This document shows positions 5,424 to 7,329 of a DNA stretch of 7,329 nucleotides, one piece after another (the stretch's first letter is position 1; the number at the start of each line of letters is the position of its first letter). The notes under the pieces were generated by a model. It was not told where the DNA came from and searched no databases. It saw nothing but the letters and a program-made list of their open reading frames with translations. The position numbers and the translations under genes are program-made. This DNA is from Pseudomonadota bacterium (lineage in GTDB: Bacteria > Myxococcota > Bradymonadia > UBA4248): contig JAGBXG010000202.1 in NCBI GenBank assembly GCA_017629415.1, positions 1 through 7,329 of the forward strand, given 5' to 3'.

Positions 5424-5466
5424 GATAATCCTTGACGGAAAGATGTGATAATCCTTGACGGAAAGA
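5424..5466 (+). repeat. Two exact 20-bp direct repeats upstream of ffh, 23-bp period
   Basis: GATAATCCTTGACGGAAAGA occurs at 5424-5443 and again at 5447-5466, separated by TGT. Each copy carries TTGACG, a near-consensus -35 hexamer. The 23-bp spacing is about two helical turns, so both copies face the same side of the DNA. Candidates are a paired regulator site or a duplicated -35 region. Confidence 0.9.
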
Positions 5467-5484
5467 GGCGTAAAACTCTAATAT
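5455..5484 (+). promoter_or_regulatory. Candidate sigma-70 promoter for ffh
   Basis: TTGACG (5455-5460, five of six to the -35 consensus) is followed after 18 bases by TAATAT (5479-5484, four of six to the -10 consensus). Transcription would start near 5491 and give a leader of about 80 bases before the ffh ATG. It is the only convincing promoter pair in the 465-bp gap. The -35 lies inside the second copy of the direct repeat. Confidence 0.55.
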
Positions 5485-5573
5485 AGATCGGATTTTTTTG
5501 CGCTTTTTTCGGCGTATTTTGCTGTTTACGGCGTATTTTTTGAAATTTTACGACATCAATAAGGTGGTATCAG
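5485..5573 (+). promoter_or_regulatory. ffh leader with ribosome binding site
   Basis: The leader is T-rich and holds two copies of CGGCGTATTTT (5510-5520 and 5529-5539). A clear Shine-Dalgarno AAGGTGG (5561-5567) sits 6 bases before ATG 5574 and fixes the ffh start. I see no riboswitch or attenuator fold. Confidence 0.6.
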
Positions 5574-7154
5574 ATGTTTGAAACCATATCCAAGGGCTTT
5601 CGGGATATTTCACAGCGTATGCGCGGCGTGCGCGAACTGAATGAATCGAATATTGACGAGGCGTTGCGCGCGATTCGCGCCAGTTTGCTTGAAGCTGACG
5701 TCAACTATCACGTGGTCAAGAGTTTTCTGAACAGCGTCAAGGAACGCGCGATTGGTGAAGAAGTGCGTGTGTCCGTGAAAGACGCGGAAGGCAAAGTGCA
5801 TAAAGTTACGCCGGGTCAGCATTTTATTAAGATTTGTCAGGAAGAACTCGAAAACCTGATGGGGCCCGTGGACGAAGAACCGATTAAGATGGGAAAAGCT
5901 CCCACCAAGATTATGCTTGTCGGCCTTCAAGGCGCCGGTAAAACGACAACCGCCGCGAAGCTCGCTTTTTGGCTCAAAGAACAATACAAAGCGCGTCCCG
6001 TGATGGTCGCCGGTGACGTTTATCGTCCCGCTGCCGCCAAACAGCTCCAGGTGCTCGGCGAATCCATGGGCGTCGATGTCTATACACGTCCCGATGCTGA
6101 TCCCGTCGATATCTGCCAGGAAGGTATCGAATATGCCCGTAAAAATGGCTGCGATTTCGTCATTTTTGATACCGCCGGCCGTCTTGCCGTCGATGACGTG
6201 CTGATGAGCGAACTTTCGGAAATCGCCGAAGAAACGAAACCGGAAAATATTTTCCTCGTTTGCGATGCCATGATCGGACGCGATGCCGTCAATACCGCCG
6301 TTCAGTTCAATGATAAACTCGATTTGAGCGGCTTTATTATGACAAAACTCGACGGCGATGCCCGTGGCGGTGCCGCTCTGTCGATTAAACAAGTGACCGG
6401 CAAACCCATCCGTTTCATCGGCGAAGGCGAACAGGTCGAAAAACTGAAGATTTTCCGTCCGGAAGGGCTCTCCAGCCGTATTCTGGGCTTCGGTGATATC
6501 GTCGATATCATGCTCGACTTCGAACGCGTCGTCGACGAAGAACGCGCACAGAAAGATGCCCTCGAAATGCTTTCCGGCAAGTTCGATTTCCATCACTTCC
6601 TCGAACAGCTGAACATGATTCAGCGCATGGGTTCGTTGCGCGATATCATGGAACGTATGCCGTTCTTCTCGGGAATGAGCGATCAGGTCAATGTCGATGA
6701 TCGCGAAATCACCAAGATTAAGGCCATGATTCAATCCATGACCGAAAAAGAACGCCGTGATCCCGATTTGATGTTCGCACGCTCGCGACAAGTGCGCGTG
6801 GCCAAAGGCTCCGGCCGCTCCGTTCAGGAAGTCGCCGATCTCATGCAGCGATTCGTTCTGATGCGCAATATGATGGGTCGCCTCGGTACCAATACCAGCT
6901 GGCTGTCCAAAATCCCCGGCCTTGGACAAATCAATAATATGCGTCAGCTCGCCAATATGGATTTCTCCGAACTGTTCGGTTCCATGGTCGATTCCGCCAT
7001 GCCTCCCATGGATCCGCAAGCCATGCTCAAAGGTTTGCCGCGCGGCTATACGCCTCCCGGATTCCAGGGCAATATGATGGCTCGTCCGCCGTTGACCAAA
7101 GAACAAAAACAAAAACGTAAACTTGCCCGCGAAAACCGTAAAAAACGTAAATAA
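5574..7154 (+). CDS. ffh: Signal recognition particle GTPase Ffh (SRP54)
   Basis: Ffh binds 4.5S RNA and the signal sequence of nascent membrane and exported proteins, then docks with FtsY at the inner membrane in a mutual GTPase cycle. The N domain is about 1-100, with 'SLLEADVNYHVV' (37-48). The G domain carries G1 'GLQGAGKTT' (117-125), 'DVYRPAAAKQL' (148-158), G3 DTAGR (199-203), G4 'TKLDGDARGG' (257-266) and the closing 'GEGE' (283-286). The methionine-rich M domain covers about 325-440, with the RNA-binding segment 'RVAKGSGRSVQEV' (408-420). All GTPase motifs are intact. At 526 residues it exceeds the roughly 450 of enterobacterial Ffh; the extra is a Met/Pro/Gly-rich tail (about 441-508) ending in a strongly basic KEQKQKRK...RKKRK segment, as seen in deltaproteobacterial-type proteins. 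Codon use favours C-ending codons more than the preceding genes do, consistent with high expression. It appears monocistronic in this window, with its own promoter and a strong ribosome site. Confidence 0.98.
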   Translation: MFETISKGFRDISQRMRGVRELNESNIDEALRAIRASLLEADVNYHVVKSFLNSVKERAIGEEVRVSVKDAEGKVHKVTPGQHFIKICQEELENLMGPVDEEPIKMGKAPTKIMLVGLQGAGKTTTAAKLAFWLKEQYKARPVMVAGDVYRPAAAKQLQVLGESMGVDVYTRPDADPVDICQEGIEYARKNGCDFVIFDTAGRLAVDDVLMSELSEIAEETKPENIFLVCDAMIGRDAVNTAVQFNDKLDLSGFIMTKLDGDARGGAALSIKQVTGKPIRFIGEGEQVEKLKIFRPEGLSSRILGFGDIVDIMLDFERVVDEERAQKDALEMLSGKFDFHHFLEQLNMIQRMGSLRDIMERMPFFSGMSDQVNVDDREITKIKAMIQSMTEKERRDPDLMFARSRQVRVAKGSGRSVQEVADLMQRFVLMRNMMGRLGTNTSWLSKIPGLGQINNMRQLANMDFSELFGSMVDSAMPPMDPQAMLKGLPRGYTPPGFQGNMMARPPLTKEQKQKRKLARENRKKRK

Positions 7155-7170
7155 AATATCTGGGAAATTC

Positions 7171-7189
7171 TGTGAGGCGTTGCCTCACA
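7171..7189. repeat. Perfect hairpin just after ffh, possible transcription end
   Basis: TGTGAGGC (7171-7178) pairs perfectly with GCCTCACA (7182-7189) around GTT. It begins 17 bases after the ffh stop, but no T-run follows, so it is either a factor-dependent or mRNA-stabilising hairpin or part of the adjacent repeat cluster. Confidence 0.6.
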
Positions 7190-7273
7190 CCCCGTCTAGG
7201 GGGCAGCCCCGCCCCAAACCCACGGCGTACGCAAAGTTCTTTTGGGGCTCCGCCCCAAACCCCGCCAAGGGGC
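7190..7273. repeat. GC-rich repeat cluster downstream of ffh, different from the TAT/ATA hairpins
   Basis: A CCCC/GGGG pair flanks GTCTA (7190-7202). CGCCCCAAACCC occurs twice (7210-7221 and 7251-7262, 41-bp period). TTTGGGGC (7241-7248) pairs perfectly with GCCCCAAA (7252-7259) around TCC, and a further CCCC/GGGG pair flanks GCCAA (7260-7272). The two halves look like diverged copies of one unit. No open frame here looks like protein. The last 56 bases (7274-7329) show no feature I can support. Confidence 0.6.
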
Positions 7274-7329
7274 TCAAGCACCTTGGAACCCACCATAGAT
7301 TTGACGTTTTTGTAAGTGAGCCGGGTACT

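Noticed and set aside
5409..5573. 4.5S RNA gene (ffs) near ffh
   Set aside because: No sequence resembling the conserved SRP RNA tip and asymmetric loop was found in the gap.
5610..7112. 500-residue open frame on the minus strand opposite ffh
   Set aside because: It lies fully antisense to an unmistakable ffh, has His/Phe/Gly-rich composition typical of a mirror frame, and shows no ribosome site or known domain.
7027..7296. 89-residue minus strand open frame at the right end
   Set aside because: Half is antisense to ffh and half is translation of the GC-rich repeat cluster.
7301..7329. TTGACG at 7301-7306 as a promoter for a gene to the right
   Set aside because: The window ends before a -10 region at proper spacing can be judged.

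Overview
The window looks like chromosomal DNA from a Gram-negative bacterium, most likely a deltaproteobacterial or Myxococcota-type lineage. The main clue is the Ffh protein: its N-domain, the conserved 'QHFIKIC..EL..LMGP' segment after the N-domain, and a long basic C-terminal tail resemble that group as I know it. A lipoprotein with a canonical lipobox fits a cell with an outer membrane. The taxonomic call is an inference; no rRNA is present.

Layout. (1) 1-730 is the 3' part of a type I restriction-modification specificity subunit (HsdS) that runs in from the left edge. It is followed by a very GC-rich, probably bidirectional hairpin terminator (795-840). (2) 841-1065 holds a decayed, antisense fragment of a different hsdS gene. 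Next to it is a pair of REP-like hairpins (1066-1134). (3) 1158-5108 is a likely operon of three genes on the + strand: prmC (release-factor glutamine methyltransferase, with an unusual ~85-residue insert carrying a 21-bp tandem repeat), a large Sel1/TPR-like lipoprotein starting 2 bases after the prmC stop, and a two-TM DUF3137-like membrane protein. An intrinsic terminator at 5135-5165 closes it. (4) 5135-5408 is a cluster of imperfect hairpins with no gene. (5) 5424-5573 is the ffh promoter and leader, with two exact 20-bp direct repeats each carrying TTGACG. (6) 5574-7154 is a complete ffh (SRP54 GTPase). (7) 7171-7273 is a second, different GC-rich repeat cluster after ffh.

The most interesting signal is non-coding. 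About ten hairpins at two loci, including the terminator hairpin itself, follow one architectural rule. Each has a GC-rich outer stem, a single unpaired G (or C on the other strand) at a fixed place, then an inner stem that always begins TAT and ends ATA, and a small loop that is usually 3 nt. Inner stem length varies from 3 to 8 bp and the sequence changes while the shape stays. Two copies about 4 kb apart and in opposite orientation are nearly identical. This resembles REP/RAYT or IS200/IS605-type hairpins, but with a GTAT signature and the bulge inside the stem. I do not recognise it as a named family.

How the parts relate: PrmC modifies release factors in translation termination and Ffh targets nascent membrane proteins, so the housekeeping genes here concern translation and protein export. 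The lipoprotein and DUF3137-like protein are envelope proteins of unknown role. The left end (hsdS plus hsdS remnant plus repeats) looks like the edge of an accessory restriction-modification region abutting the conserved chromosome.
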